In this document: positions 18,401 to 28,996 of the stretch, in pieces
How positions within the stretch are numbered: the stretch's first letter is position 1
Layout of the letters: the number at the start of each line of letters is the position of its first letter
Origin: Gossypium raimondii
Lineage: Eukaryota > Streptophyta > Magnoliopsida > Malvales > Malvaceae
Length of the DNA stretch: 64,000 nucleotides
Assembly: GCF_025698545.1 (NCBI RefSeq)
Contig: NC_068570.1
Location: forward strand, 5,022,001 to 5,086,000
Reading direction: 5' to 3'
Translations under genes and position numbers: made by a program
Notes under the pieces: generated by a model
The model's database searches: none
What the model saw: only the letters and a program-made list of their open reading frames with translations
Told to the model about the DNA's origin: nothing

Positions 18401-20548
18401 AAATAAGGATTCCAGAAACAGCGATTCTAATCAAGCTTTACCAAATTCTATACCACATGGGTGTAAACAATAAACCAAAAGCTGCCAAGAAGCATGGAAA
18501 GCCAGAAAGCTGGATATTTAAATACCACAGCTACTAAACAAGTCTCGCACCACAAGGCCTTAAGTTACCATTTTTCTTGTTTGTAAGCAAAACATTACAA
18601 CCTCAAAATTAAACATCTAGCCTCACACCCACTCTTTTTATGAGAAATATCTAAGTTTATTTTCCAACTGCCACTGATAATATTCCTGACAATGAAAAAG
18701 CAACAAATGTTGTAGACAAGTATATCTTCTCTCTAGCAGAAATTCATCATGCAGATACTTTGATACAATTAAATGATGAGACTATTTCATAACTGTGGAA
18801 CAAATTGCTGCATCAAAATATGGAACCAGAAGAAGTCGCCAGGGGATGAAAAAGTGAGATGAATCTAGCACAAAAGGCAGCAAAGCAATCATTCACCCTT
18901 AACAGAAAGGGCAAATGTTTTAGATAGGCTCTTTAATTTGAATCATCCAACTTACTGTGTTTCAAACACACTATATCAATTTCTGTTAAAATACGGGAAA
19001 AGAGAGCATGCGGAAATTATTTGTATAAACAGTAAATAAAGGAAACAAAGGCATTTTCTAATAACAAGAAGCATCTACTTAGGTGATACCATGGCAAAAA
19101 AATTCTTCTTTTATTTAAGCCATCATGCTTGATAGGAAGCACTTCAAAGAACATGTTTTACAATTGCAAATGTCTATACTAATGGATGTCAAAAGTAACC
19201 AAAGATTTGAATAAAAGGACGTTCTCGTTGTGCACCAACCAGAAAAAGAGAAGAAATGTGATCTAAAAGAAAAGGTAGCAACAAACATACCATGACTGCA
19301 TGGGACACAAGCACCATACTTCACCCTGCACACATTACAGACTAATTTCTTTCTAGTTCCCTTTACTTCTCCCACATTAATAATTGGTTCCATCTTTGTC
19401 AAGTCTTCTACATAAACCTCAGGCATCCAGATCGAACAAAACATGTGAGCAAATTCCACAGACCCACTATTTTCATCACTCTTTTGGATGGGCTTTAAAG
19501 CACCGCCCAGCTTTGGACAAAGTGCACAGGGTTTCCCGGCATCATTGCTATCATTTTTCTGTTTACACCAAGAACATAACCAAGAACTATCAACGTCATT
19601 TTGGACACCATAACACTTTTGATGAACAGCAACCTTACAAGAACAGCAAACAACCAATCTGTTCGATTCTTTTCTGGTATCATCAGTGCAACAAAAATGA
19701 CATAAAGATGAATTCCCATCACATTGACACGCGACTAATACCTTCTTCAGCCCGTCATCATCTCCAAGGAGCTTCCTCTTCTTAGAAGGCCGCTCTGATG
19801 TCAATCTCCTACTCCTAGACCCTAAAAGCCACCCTAAGCCACTAGATGAATCTGAAACAGAACATCCTCTTTCTTCCTTATCTGAAAACTCAGCTTGCGT
19901 TTCCACAATATCAATTTCCATTAACTGCTCAGCCTCCTCCTCGACCACCATCTTCTCCTCTTCTATTCCAACACCGCCATTTTCATTCCTAACATTTAAA
20001 TGCTCTCCACAACTCACGCTTGCCTTCTCGCGCACGTCGGCATCCAAATTCAAATTCACCCTCGGCTCATCGCCAACATACGGTATAATAAAACACTTCT
20101 TCCTAGCAGCTAAAGAGCTAGACGGTGTAATCTTAAACAAAGCGTCAATATCCTGTAATGCCAAGTCCCTAAAATACTCTTTTGTTTCAACCCAAATGCT
20201 TCCACCTTGCTTCTTTTCCTTTTGTTTCGAAGACTTCTTGTCCGCTCCAGAATGCGACTTCTTATGCTTCTTCCTACTATCAGCCTGCTTTAACAAACTT
20301 GCCAATCCACTAGGCAGCGTAGGCACACTCAACTCGGAAACGGAGCCACCTTCAGGTATATCAAAATGGGAACGTTCAGAAAGAACTTTACCCGCCTGAG
20401 AAAAGAAATCGACACCGACATCATCAAATGACAATCGCTTCAACGCATTCTCAGGTTTCCGCGCCGGACTCCGACCGGAAACACTAGAAATTGGGCGGCA
20501 AGGCCTCTCCTCAGTGCCGCAACCTCCGTCCGCACTCCTACCCATCAT
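9459..20548 (-). CDS. Large PHD-finger chromatin protein with two PHD-zinc knuckle-ePHD modules, 19 exons, 1464 aa
   Basis: Predicted nuclear chromatin reader. Coding exons: 20548-19291, 16790-16705, 16579-16190, 16094-16011, 15880-15497, 14208-14148, 12824-12695, 12548-12415, 12317-12075, 11971-11727, 11641-11423, 11332-11111, 11023-10970, 10882-10817, 10691-10551, 10469-10416, 10316-10257, 10142-9747, 9626-9459. All introns are GT-AG and the total is 1465 codons with stop. Module 1 (about residues 272-460) has a Cys4-His-Cys3 PHD (CHFCC, CCSCKVAVHQKCYG, WLCSWC), then CALC, HMFC, CNVCRVKYGACVPC, FHPLCAREAG and FCSKH. Module 2 (about 1056-1231) repeats the plan: CDIC, CSGCKVAVHLDCY, WCCELC, CGLC, HAFCAEW, CCICHRKHGACIKC, FHPSCARTAG, FCEKH. 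Such PZP tandems are known from BRPF/JADE readers of histone H3. A basic, Lys-rich region (exon 10) and a short coiled-coil-like segment (about 1240-1277) follow the pattern of At1g77800-like plant proteins; that orthology is from memory. No HAT, SET or bromodomain is seen. Confidence 0.93.
13198..13350. repeat. Direct repeat of about 40 bp in an intron of the PHD gene
   Basis: The phrase GACTATAAGAAATGCTAAGA and the next 20 bases occur near 13202 and again near 13310, about 108 bases apart, inside the intron between the exons at 14148-14208 and 12695-12824. This is a local tandem duplication or the trace of an excised insert. It has no coding content. Confidence 0.6.
16791..19290 (-). other. 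Large first coding intron of the PHD gene (2.5 kb)
   Basis: The donor is CAT-G|GTATGT at 19291/19290 and the acceptor TTTTTTTCAG is at 16791-16800. It splits the ePHD between CSHG and TCRNSFHP, and the phase matches. No open frame inside has a recognisable domain; short plus-strand frames at 17056-17529 and 17986-18254 look like chance. Confidence 0.75.
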
Positions 20549-20606
20549 CTTCTTATGCCAGTGGCATAGGGCTCCCCAAATCCCCAACGCGCCCTTCGCA
20601 TCCCAT
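20545..20606 (-). promoter_or_regulatory. Two overlapping upstream ORFs in the PHD-gene leader
   Basis: On the minus strand an ATG at 20606 opens a 17-codon frame ending TAA at 20553-20555. Another ATG at 20601 opens an 18-codon frame ending TGA at 20545-20547, which overlaps the main start (ATG 20548-20546) in an ATGATG arrangement. If transcription starts above 20606, both could reduce or reset initiation at the main ATG. The main frame is also open upstream to about 20587 but has no ATG there. Confidence 0.45.
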
Positions 20607-20628
20607 AACCGTCGAACCGTAGTCCTAT

Positions 20629-20691
20629 CCTAAACCCTAATCTTAACCCTATCTCCGCCCCCTCGTAAACACAAAACCCTAACCCTAAAAA
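20629..20691. promoter_or_regulatory. Telo-box cluster in the PHD-gene promoter or leader
   Basis: AAACCCTAA occurs at 20632-20640 and a doubled form AACCCTAACCCTAAAAA within 20673-20691, 80-140 bases upstream of the start codon. Telo-boxes are known plant promoter elements, common in ribosomal and cell-cycle genes and bound by TRB-type Myb proteins. Function here is inferred from motif and position only. Confidence 0.55.
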
Positions 20692-20699
20692 TCAAGCTC

Positions 20700-21248
20700 C
20701 ACTACCAGTCTTTTGCATGCAAAAGAAACAGAAGAATCAAAAAAGGAAAGTAAATAAAGAGTAGGGTTTTCAGTATATTGTGGTTCAGCTTTCAGATCCG
20801 CTTCAAAGTGTGCGTTGTTCTTCGTTTCTTTTTGGGAACTTTGGAAGAGAGCGAAATAGAAATAGAAATAGAAATAGGAAGATAAGGAAATGTTATTATG
20901 GTAATAAATAATAAGAGAGAGATTCGCGTTTTATGCGGGCAAGGAGGAGAGGACGGTTCGTTTTAATTGGGGTTTAGATAGGATGTGGGTGACGCAATAC
21001 ATATTTTCGTGTACTCACCTGATTTTACCACGTGGTATGTGGATATTGGTTTGAAAGGATGAGATACAACCCCCTTGCGTGTGTGTGTAGATATTATTAT
21101 CTGGCCTGTATTTCTTTTTGTTTTCCTAGTCAGCGCTGACGTGTTTTCCAGCTTTGGAAAAATTCTAAGGTATCCTACGTGTAGATGGATTGAATTATTT
21201 GTTTTAAAAATTATTAAATTAGTTTTTAAACCGATGCACCAAAATATG
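20700..21248. other. Promoter flank and spacer above the PHD gene
   Basis: A purine-rich stretch with GAAATA repeats at about 20858-20880 and GAGAGA at about 20912 is followed by AT-rich spacer. No gene is supported. Part of this must be the PHD-gene promoter. Confidence 0.4.
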
Positions 21249-21257
21249 TTTTTATTA

Positions 21258-22352
21258 GGGTAATTTACCAATAAAAGCCCTTTTTTTCAAAATTTACCGA
21301 AATAGGCTAACTATTTAATTATTTACCGGAATGATCCATTTTCCACGAAATCGCATCCACGTCAGCGCGATGTCAGGGTACGTGCCAGAAAATCACGTCC
21401 ACGTCAGCGCGACTTGCTAACGTGGATGGAAATCACGCCCTAGAGGACGCGATTTACTGACATGGCATGAACAGTTTATGTTTTTTAGCTTGAAAAACTT
21501 TGAAAGGCCATAACTTTTGGCTCGGTTGTCCAATTGAGACGATTTTTTTATTTCGAATAACTTTTCGAGATCTACACGACAAACGCTTCTGAGATGAATA
21601 GGGACAAATTTGTAAAGTATAATTTGTTAATTCTGAGTATAGGGACTAAAGTGTAATTATTTCAAAATTAGCATGAAATTTTGTATTTAAGAATATTTGA
21701 ATGTTATGGAAGGATGAAATTGAATTTGAATTGAAAAATGAAGCTTAGATTTGAAAATATGACTATTTAGGTTTTAGGGACTAAATTGAATAAAATGGAA
21801 AATTTTAGGGAACTTCTCAAAAGTGGAATGAGCTGACTTATACCTATAACAGGATGATATAAGACAATTCTGTAAAAAAATATCCGGTGTTTACTTCAAA
21901 TAAATAAGGAAAATAATGATTTGAATGTTTCAAAATTCAATTTTAAACCGAAAAAATCGAAATTTAGGGGCAAAAAAGGATCTTTTTCGATGAAAACTTC
22001 GGCAAACCGCCTTCAGCTGTTTTCTAGTGTGTAGATCTTGAAAATTTATTTGAAATCAAAAAAAAAATCGTCTCAATGGGACAACCGAGCGAAAAGTTAT
22101 GGCCTTTCAAAGTTTTCGAAGCTTAAAAACATAAACTGTTCATCCATGTCAGCAAATCGCGTCCTAGTAGGCGCGATTTGTGTCCACGTAAGGACATCGC
22201 GCTGACGTGGACGCGATGTCCTGACACGTACCCTGACATCACGCTGACGTGGACGCGATTTCGCGAAAAATGGCCCATTCCGGTAAATAATCAAAAAAAT
22301 CAGCCCATTTCGGTAAATTTTGAAAAAAACGGCTTTTATTGGTAATTTGCCC
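21258..22352. mobile_element. Non-autonomous Mutator-like element, 1095 bp, long terminal inverted repeats
   Basis: The left end reads GGGTAATTTACCAATAAAAG and the right end, read on the other strand, GGGCAAATTACCAATAAAAG. The inverted similarity runs about 340 bases inward (to about 21600 and about 22010), through a GC-rich block with repeated GACGTGG/GCGCGAT motifs. A perfect 9-bp target duplication TTTTTATTA flanks it at 21249-21257 and 22353-22361, the hallmark of the Mutator superfamily. There is no coding region. The ends match the 6.85-kb element at 32318-39162, which identifies the family able to mobilise it. Confidence 0.92.
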
Positions 22353-22361
22353 TTTTTATTA

Positions 22362-22789
22362 ATTAAATTCAAGAGTAACATTTTAATTTGATTAAAATAT
22401 GTCATTAGTCCTTATAATCTTTACAAATTTCAAATTTAATCCCTATATTTTATTTTTAGAAATTTAATCTCTTGATTTTTCAAATTTCAATTTAGTTCAA
22501 TTATTAATCTTGCTAATTTTTTCTAATTTTATTAGTATGAAATTTTGAAATAAAAATTACTCACATAATAGCAATGTAACTAAAAGAATAATGTTGTAAT
22601 AAACATGGATTTAGACAAAAAATAATTTTAATAATGTTAACAATTAGACACGAATTTGAATTATGAAAAGTAGAGAAACTAAATGCTTAAAAGTAAAAGT
22701 ATAAAGACTAAATTCCAAATTTACAATATAAAGACTCGTGGCTTATTTTAAGCTTTCCATTTTTGTGTATTTGAAATATTTTAGTTTAT
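22362..22789. other. AT-rich spacer between the small MULE and the LINE
   Basis: AT-rich sequence with phrases such as CAAATTTCAATTTAGTTCAA, typical of old LTR or non-coding repeats. No gene or element boundary is visible. Confidence 0.4.
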
Positions 22790-22803
22790 GTGATTTTTAA
22801 TGC

Positions 22804-25800
22804 AATCAGAAGATGGTGAGGAAACAGAAGACTTTTCAGAAATGGAGGATATTACCAGAATGTATTTCCTTAAGTTATTCTCGGCTGGGAGAATGGGGAA
22901 TAATGATAGAATTTTGGCGGGAATTAAGCAATGCATCTTTAATGAGGATAATCTGAAATTGAAGGCAAGGTATACAAAACAAGAGATACGTGAGGCACTG
23001 GCTGAATTAGGCCCAACAAAAGCACCAGGGGAGGATGGATTTCCGGCTCTTTTCTATCAAAAGTGCGGGTCATTTATCAGAGAAGAAGTTACATCGTTTT
23101 GCCTTAATCTACTGAATGGAGGTATGGATGTCAGTAAAATTAATAAAACGAATATAATTTTAATTCCTAAAATTTCAAATCCTTTGAATATTACCAATTT
23201 CAGTCCAATTAGTTTATGTAATGTGCTTTATAAATTGGTGGCCAAAGTTATCGCGAATTGTCTCCGGCTTGTGATGAATAGATGTATTGATTTAGCTCAA
23301 AGTGTTTTTGTTCCTGGGAGACTTATTAGCGATAATGTTCTATTAGCCTATGAAGTTCTTCATTCCTTGAAGAATAAAAGGTTAGGGAAAAAAGGGCTTA
23401 TGGCAGTGAAATTAGATATGAGTAAGGCATATTATAGGGTGGAATGAGGCTTTGTTGAAAAAATAATGAAGAAATTAGGGTTCGATACGGAGTGGGTTGA
23501 CATGTTGATGAAATGTGTTTCAATAGTATCATATTTAGTGGTTTTTAATGGTGTCATTGGAGAAAGATTTTTTCCGTCTAGAGGTCTTAGACAAGGAGAT
23601 CCTTTGAGCCCATTTTTATTTTTGTTTTGTGGAGAAAGACTTTCTAGTCTCCTAAGGCAAGAAACGGAAGGAAACTCATTTCGAGGAGTGAAGGTGAGTA
23701 GAAATGGTCCGCAGATTTCACATTTGTTATTTTACGGATGATTGTATTCTGTTTGGAGAAGCTACAGAGAGAGGAGCTGCTGAATTGAAGAATATCTTAA
23801 AGGAATATGAGCTAAATTCGGGTCAATGTGTTAATTATAATAAATCCTCAATTTTTTCAGTACAAATACGCAGGAGGATGAAAGGAGGGTAATTACTCAG
23901 ATGATTGGGGTTTGAAGCTCAAATAATTCAGAAAGGTATTTAGGACTTCCAAATTTAGTGGGTAGAGGAAAGAAAGTAGCTTTTCAAAATTTGAAGGACG
24001 GATTAAAACAAAGAATAGACCATTTGAGTGTTAAGTATCTTTCTCAGGGTGGAAAAGAGGTTTTTATTAAGGCAGTTTTACAATCCATTCCAACCTATTC
24101 TATGGCGTGTTTTCTACTTCTTAAATCTCTATGTAACGAACTGGAAGGAATAATAGCCAGATTCTAGTGGGGGGAAAATCGGGGAAGGAAATGTATTCAT
24201 TGGTGTACGTGGAAGGATGTGTGTGTTTTGAAAGAAGCAGGGGGCCTTGGCTTTAGAAAACTTGATAAATTTAATATTGCATTATTAGCTAAACAGGGTT
24301 GGCGTCTTATTAATTTTCCAGATTCTTTATTAGCCCGAGTGTTGAAAGCTAAGTACTATCTGAATACGTGTTTTCTAAATGCTCAATTAGGTAATTTACC
24401 TTCGCTTACCTGGAAGAGTATCTGGTCGGCAAAAGGTATTCTGGAAAAAGGTCTGTGCTGAAGGGTTGGCAAAGGGGATCGTATTTCTGTTTGGGAGGAC
24501 CTCTGGATTTCGGGCAGCGAAGAAGATAGATTGCAAAATCATCAGAGAAATGGGGATTTTACATTAGTTTCGGATTTGATTGATTCAGTAAACAGAAAGT
24601 GGAAAGATGATATAATTTCTAATACCTTCAATGCGGAAGGTGCTAAGAAGATTTTGCAGATTCCATTGGCAATGTCAGCAAGTGAAGATTTCCAAGTCTA
24701 GAGAGGCGAGCCTTCTGGTAATTTTTCGGTTCGAAGTGCCTACAAACTATTACATTAGGGTATTCAAAATCCTATTAATTTACAGACCGAGGCTAAAGCT
24801 TTTTACAAAAAATTATGGAATTTACAAATCCCCTCGAAAATTAAAATTACAATATGGGGAATCTCTTGGAGTTATATTCCTAATTTTGCTAATCTAAAGA
24901 TCAAAAGAACAGTTGCAGATGCTCGATGTCCCCGATGCAATCTGGAAGAGGAGGATTGTAACCATATTTTTCGCGGATGTCCTACAACAAAAGAAGTTTG
25001 GAGACTCATACAGTTATCGTGGATTCTCAATAATACTGAATATACTTTTTGGAACTGGCTTACATGGGTTTTCTGTCGTGGATCAAATGAACAGTGTCGT
25101 CTTTTTTGTTACGGGCTTTGGATCATCTGGACAAGCAGGAACATATTTGTTTATGAAAATAGACAATCAACAAGCAAATACATCTCTTTTAAAATTTCAG
25201 ACTTTATTTCCAAACTAAGAGGAGTGGAGGAAAATAAACTTATCTTGGCTGGAAATGGAGATTCAAGAACTGAAGTGAGTAGAATGAGCATATCAGTCTA
25301 CTTTGATGCGGCCTTTGATCAGCAACATGCAAGATCTACTTCGGGATTGATTGTTCGAGGCGAGGGAGGGGAGATTTTGGTCTCAAAATCAGTTATTCAT
25401 ACCAACATAGCAACTCCATTCGCGGCAGAGGCACATGCAAGGTTACAAGCCTTAGAGTTAGGAAAGTCTATGGGGTTTAAGGATTTACAAATATTAGGTG
25501 ATTCAAAAACGATCATCAAAAAGTGCCAAAGTTCAGAACAAGACAGATCGGTCATCAGAGCAATCATCAATGATATTCAAGAGATTAAAACTAGTTTTAA
25601 CAGTATCGGTTTTAGTTTTATCTCTAGAACAGAAAATTTTTATGCTCATGCGGTTGCAACAGAAGCATTAAGGAAAGGAGAAGCCGACTACCATTCGACG
25701 AGCAGGAGTAAGGGTGAGCCCAATATTTCAAGATTGAGAGAAAAGAGGCGACTTTTGGGTGGAGTAGCAGAAGGTAAAAAGATATGGGAAATCTGCTATT

Positions 25801-25820
25801 ATAAAAGGCTGTACCGGTGA
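22804..25820 (+). pseudogene. LINE ORF2 relic: reverse transcriptase, zf-RVT and RNase H
   Basis: Recognisable blocks in order: APGEDGFPALFYQKCG (about 23020), PISLCNVLYKLVAKVIANCL (about 23195), VKLDMSKAYYRVE (about 23405), RGLRQGDPLSPFLF (about 23580), the catalytic box as FTDDCILF (about 23730), a zf-RVT motif with RCNLEEEDCNHIFRGCP (about 24930), and an RNase H-like domain at 25224-25820 (YFDAAFD, AEAHARLQALE, GDSKTIIKKC). It copied LINE RNA by target-primed reverse transcription. It is dead: a stop at 23444-23446 stands where the family has Trp, a +1 shift lies directly at the RT catalytic box (about 23735), and several more breaks lie at about 23890-24900. The last domain is still an open frame of 198 codons. 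Confidence 0.88.
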
Positions 25821-26042
25821 TGGGAAACGGAAAAATTAAAGAAGGCCAGCTGGGTTAAATTTATTTGATTACTTTTGAGTGTTTGGGCCATTTCGTTAAA
25901 GGCCTGTGATGTTTCTTTTCTTAGTTTTGCTGTAAGTTTGCTAATTCTGGACTACTAGCCTATTTGGCTATTTTATTTTATTAATCTCAGTTGAAATTTC
26001 AAAAAAAAAAAAGTGTTAGAATAAATTCGGTGTAAAAATAAA
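22804..26042 (+). mobile_element. 5'-truncated LINE (L1-type) retrotransposon with 14-bp target duplication
   Basis: GTGATTTTTAATGC occurs at 22790-22803 and again at 26043-26056, an exact 14-bp target duplication. The insert starts inside the reverse transcriptase ORF, so it is 5'-truncated, and carries a 12-A run at 26001-26012. The run is followed by 30 more bases ending AAAAATAAA before the duplication. The host strand order of RT, zf-RVT and RNase H gives the plus orientation. Confidence 0.85.
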
Positions 26043-26059
26043 GTGATTTTTAATGCCCA

Positions 26060-26640
26060 TGTGGTTAGGTCATGTGGTTCACATGGCCAAGAGACACGCC
26101 CGTATCTTAGGCCATGTGCATATTTGAAATAGGGCACATGGTAGTGTCCCAACCCGTGTACATACCCGTGTAACTCTTTAACTTGGGTCACACGGCCAAG
26201 CCACACGTACATGTGCTAGGCCATGTGAATATGAAAATTTGCATTAAATAGGTGCAATGGTCACACGGCCAACATGACCAAGAGACACGCCCGTATCTTA
26301 GGCCATGTGCATATTTGAAATAGGGCACACGGTAGTGTCCCAACCCGTGTACATACCCGTGTAACTCTTTAACTTGGGTCACACGGCCAAGCCACACGTA
26401 CATGTGCTAGGCCATGTGAATATGAAAATTTGCATTAAATAGGTGCAATGGTCACACGGCCAAGCCACACGCCTATGTGCCAGGCCGTATGATCATTTTT
26501 TAGTATTTTGTTTTAAAATTTTTAAGATGCAGGGGACACACGGCCAAAACACACGCCCATGTGCTAAGCCGTATGTCAAACACGGCTGAGACACACGCCC
26601 GTGTCTCTACCCGTGTAGTCAAAATAATGTCATTTCTAAG
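26060..26640. repeat. 191-bp tandem duplication in CACACGGCC-type repeat DNA
   Basis: The block starting AAGAGACACGCCCGTATCTT at 26089 recurs at 26280, a period of 191 bases, nearly identical to about 26464. It explains two near-identical minus-strand open frames (25973-26212 and 26188-26403), which are repeat artefacts. The bases that follow (26460-26620) are more diverged repeats of the same ACACGGCC / CACGCCCGTGT motif. Confidence 0.85.
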
Positions 26641-27344
26641 CCTTAATCCTCACCCAAATTTACCTTCCACTTACATAAACACTTAAATATATTCTCAACT
26701 CAATACAATACATCCAAATCAAGCCAATATCAAGTCTTATGCATGACATTATCTCATATATATATCAAAACACATTCATCACAAGTCATTCCAGTGGCTA
26801 TTTACATCCAAAACATTTATATGCCAACATTGGCCAAGTTAACCTATACATGCCATTATAACCAAAGTTGATTTATTAAATATCCAATATGAGCTGGTGG
26901 ATAGTGTGATGATATCTCCACCAAGCTTCCAACCCAACGAGCTTCTGAATTACTATAGAACAAAGAAAAATAAAACAGAGTAAACATTTAATGCTTAGTA
27001 TGTTCATATAATAATAAACTTACTATTCATTTACATTTAAGGTAAACATACAAAAATGCATCCAAGAAATTTGGCTAATAGCCTAAACACTCAACTTCAA
27101 TCAACATGTTAGTCATGTATTTCGTAAGAATATCAAAATAGTCAGGGATGAGCTTATCAAATATTAAATTTCCCCGTGTTTTCAGGTGTGTACAGGTAAC
27201 ATCTCATTCAGAATTCATCTTAACTTATATCAGAACTTTGTCCGTTGAATCATTTCAAATATCGATGGATACACAGTAATACACTCAAAGTGTATGAATC
27301 TGTAATACTTCAATTCATATTCGAGAGTGCTCGTTAAAGTATAT

Positions 27345-27790
27345 AATCAAGAAGCCCTCTCTCGAGCCATATAACAGGAAGCTCGTGTGAACCATATAAC
27401 GGGAAGCTTATCCAGGCTGTATAATGGGAAGCTCGTAAGAGCCATATCAGGAAGCTCATGCTAGCCAATAACGGGTAGCTCTAAAGAGCCATTAATCAGG
27501 AAGCTCTAGATAGCCATATATCGAGAAGTTCAAGCGAGCCATATCGGGAAGCTCCAGAGAGCCATTAATCAGGAAGCTCACAAAGGGCCTTTAATCAGGA
27601 AGCTCACGAAGAGCCATATATCAGAACGCTCATAAGAGCTGTAGTGTATCTACAACATATGTAGAATCACATCCAATCGGGATGCTCCAAAGAGCTATTA
27701 ACGGGAAGCTCGCAGGAACCATATAGCGGGAAGCTCGAGAGGACTTATAATGGGATGCTCTTTCGAACTGTGGTGTGTCCATAACATATG
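27345..27790. repeat. Minisatellite of about 30-bp units (AGCCATATAACGGGAAGCTC-like)
   Basis: About 14 degenerate units of roughly 25-32 bases, each with a (G/A)GAAGCTC core and an AGCCAT(A/T)(A/T) half, are arranged head to tail inside the LTR relic. The spacing is irregular and the units diverged, so this is not a CRISPR array. Confidence 0.8.
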
Positions 27791-28996
27791 GAGGACCACA
27801 ACCAATTCGGGAACCCTGCTTCCAATTGAATTTCATCTATTCAAATGGAACTTTATATTTATCGGTCACTATCGGATATGTGAATATTTTCATATACATG
27901 ACAATAATACAATCACATACATACAATTCAATTTAACACATATAAATTCTCAATTTAGTTACATGAACTTACCTCTACAATCGTTCGTGTACTCAAAATC
28001 TACTAATCCGACACTTTTTCTTTTCCATGATCTAACTCTATTTTTTTATCTATCCGGATCTATACAAATGAATTTAACATCAATTCATAATCAATTCAGT
28101 CCATTTCACATCTTAGCCAAAAATATCATTTTGTCCATATACTTTTAATTAATTACGATTTTATCCCTAGGTTCGGAAAATAAAATTCATGCAGTTTAAT
28201 CCTTATTCCAAGCGTAACCGATTTTTATATGTAACATTTGCAGCCCATGTAATTCATAAAATTTAGAATTTTTCTATGAATTTTACATCTTTACAATTTA
28301 GTCCCTAGATCACAATTTCATCAAAATTCACTTTACAAAAGTTATTTATCTATCAATAACCTTTCTTTTTCTACCATAAAACTTTAAAATTCATGCATAC
28401 TCATCCATGGAAAAACTTTAATACCTTAATAACTTTGCAAATTAATCCCTGAAATAGTTAAATTAAGCTTTTACGATCTCAGAAGCATAAAAATTACTAA
28501 AAACGGGACTTGAATACTCACCTATTTGAGCCAAATAAGCTTGCTACCTTCAAGCTTTTCTAACCAGGGTTTCCATGTAAAATGATTTGGGAAAGATGAT
28601 AATATGATGATATTTTTCATTACTTAATTACTTATAATCTTTTATTATTTTTACTTTCCAATTTAATCCTTTTTTTAATCAATTTTCCATGGTTGAATCA
28701 TCATACTTATCTATTAAATCCTCTTAATGGTCTATTTATCATATAAGGACCTCTAATTTTGAATTCCATAGCTATTTGATACTTATAGCTACTAGAACTC
28801 AACTTTTCTATTTTATACGATTTGGTCATTTTATCAATTAAACATGTAAGCAGTAAAATTTTCTTAACGAAATTTTCATACGACATCCCTATCATAATGC
28901 AGACCATGTAATATTATTAAAATAATTTTCCTTTCGAACTCGAATTTGTGGTCCCGAAACTACTATTTCAATTTCACTGAAAACGAGTTGTTACAT

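Larger units (their letters stand above)
26057..28996 (-). mobile_element. Gypsy-type LTR relic, reverse orientation
   Basis: Read on the minus strand, the element starts at 28996 with TGTAACAACTCG and continues GTTTCGGGACCACAAATTCG, which closely matches the start of the element at 45268 (GTTTCGGGACCACAAATCCG). A second homologous block near the other end contains GGCATGTATAGGTT (about 26845, minus strand), as in 45268-48211 at about 48028. The distal terminus was not found. The left part is made of CACACGGCC-type repeats and is interrupted by the LINE. No protein is encoded. Confidence 0.7.

Noticed and set aside
19384..19785. 133-codon plus-strand frame
   Set aside because: Antisense shadow of the Cys-rich first exon of the PHD gene, with no recognisable domain.
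20549..20587. N-terminal extension of the PHD protein to 20587
   Set aside because: The extension starts at TTG, not ATG; the first in-frame ATG is at 20548.
25973..26403. Two minus-strand frames with near-identical sequence
   Set aside because: They read the two 191-bp repeat units; duplicated repeat DNA, not paralogous genes.
27345..27790. Possible CRISPR array
   Set aside because: Units are degenerate, irregular, lack unique spacers and lie in a plant LTR relic.
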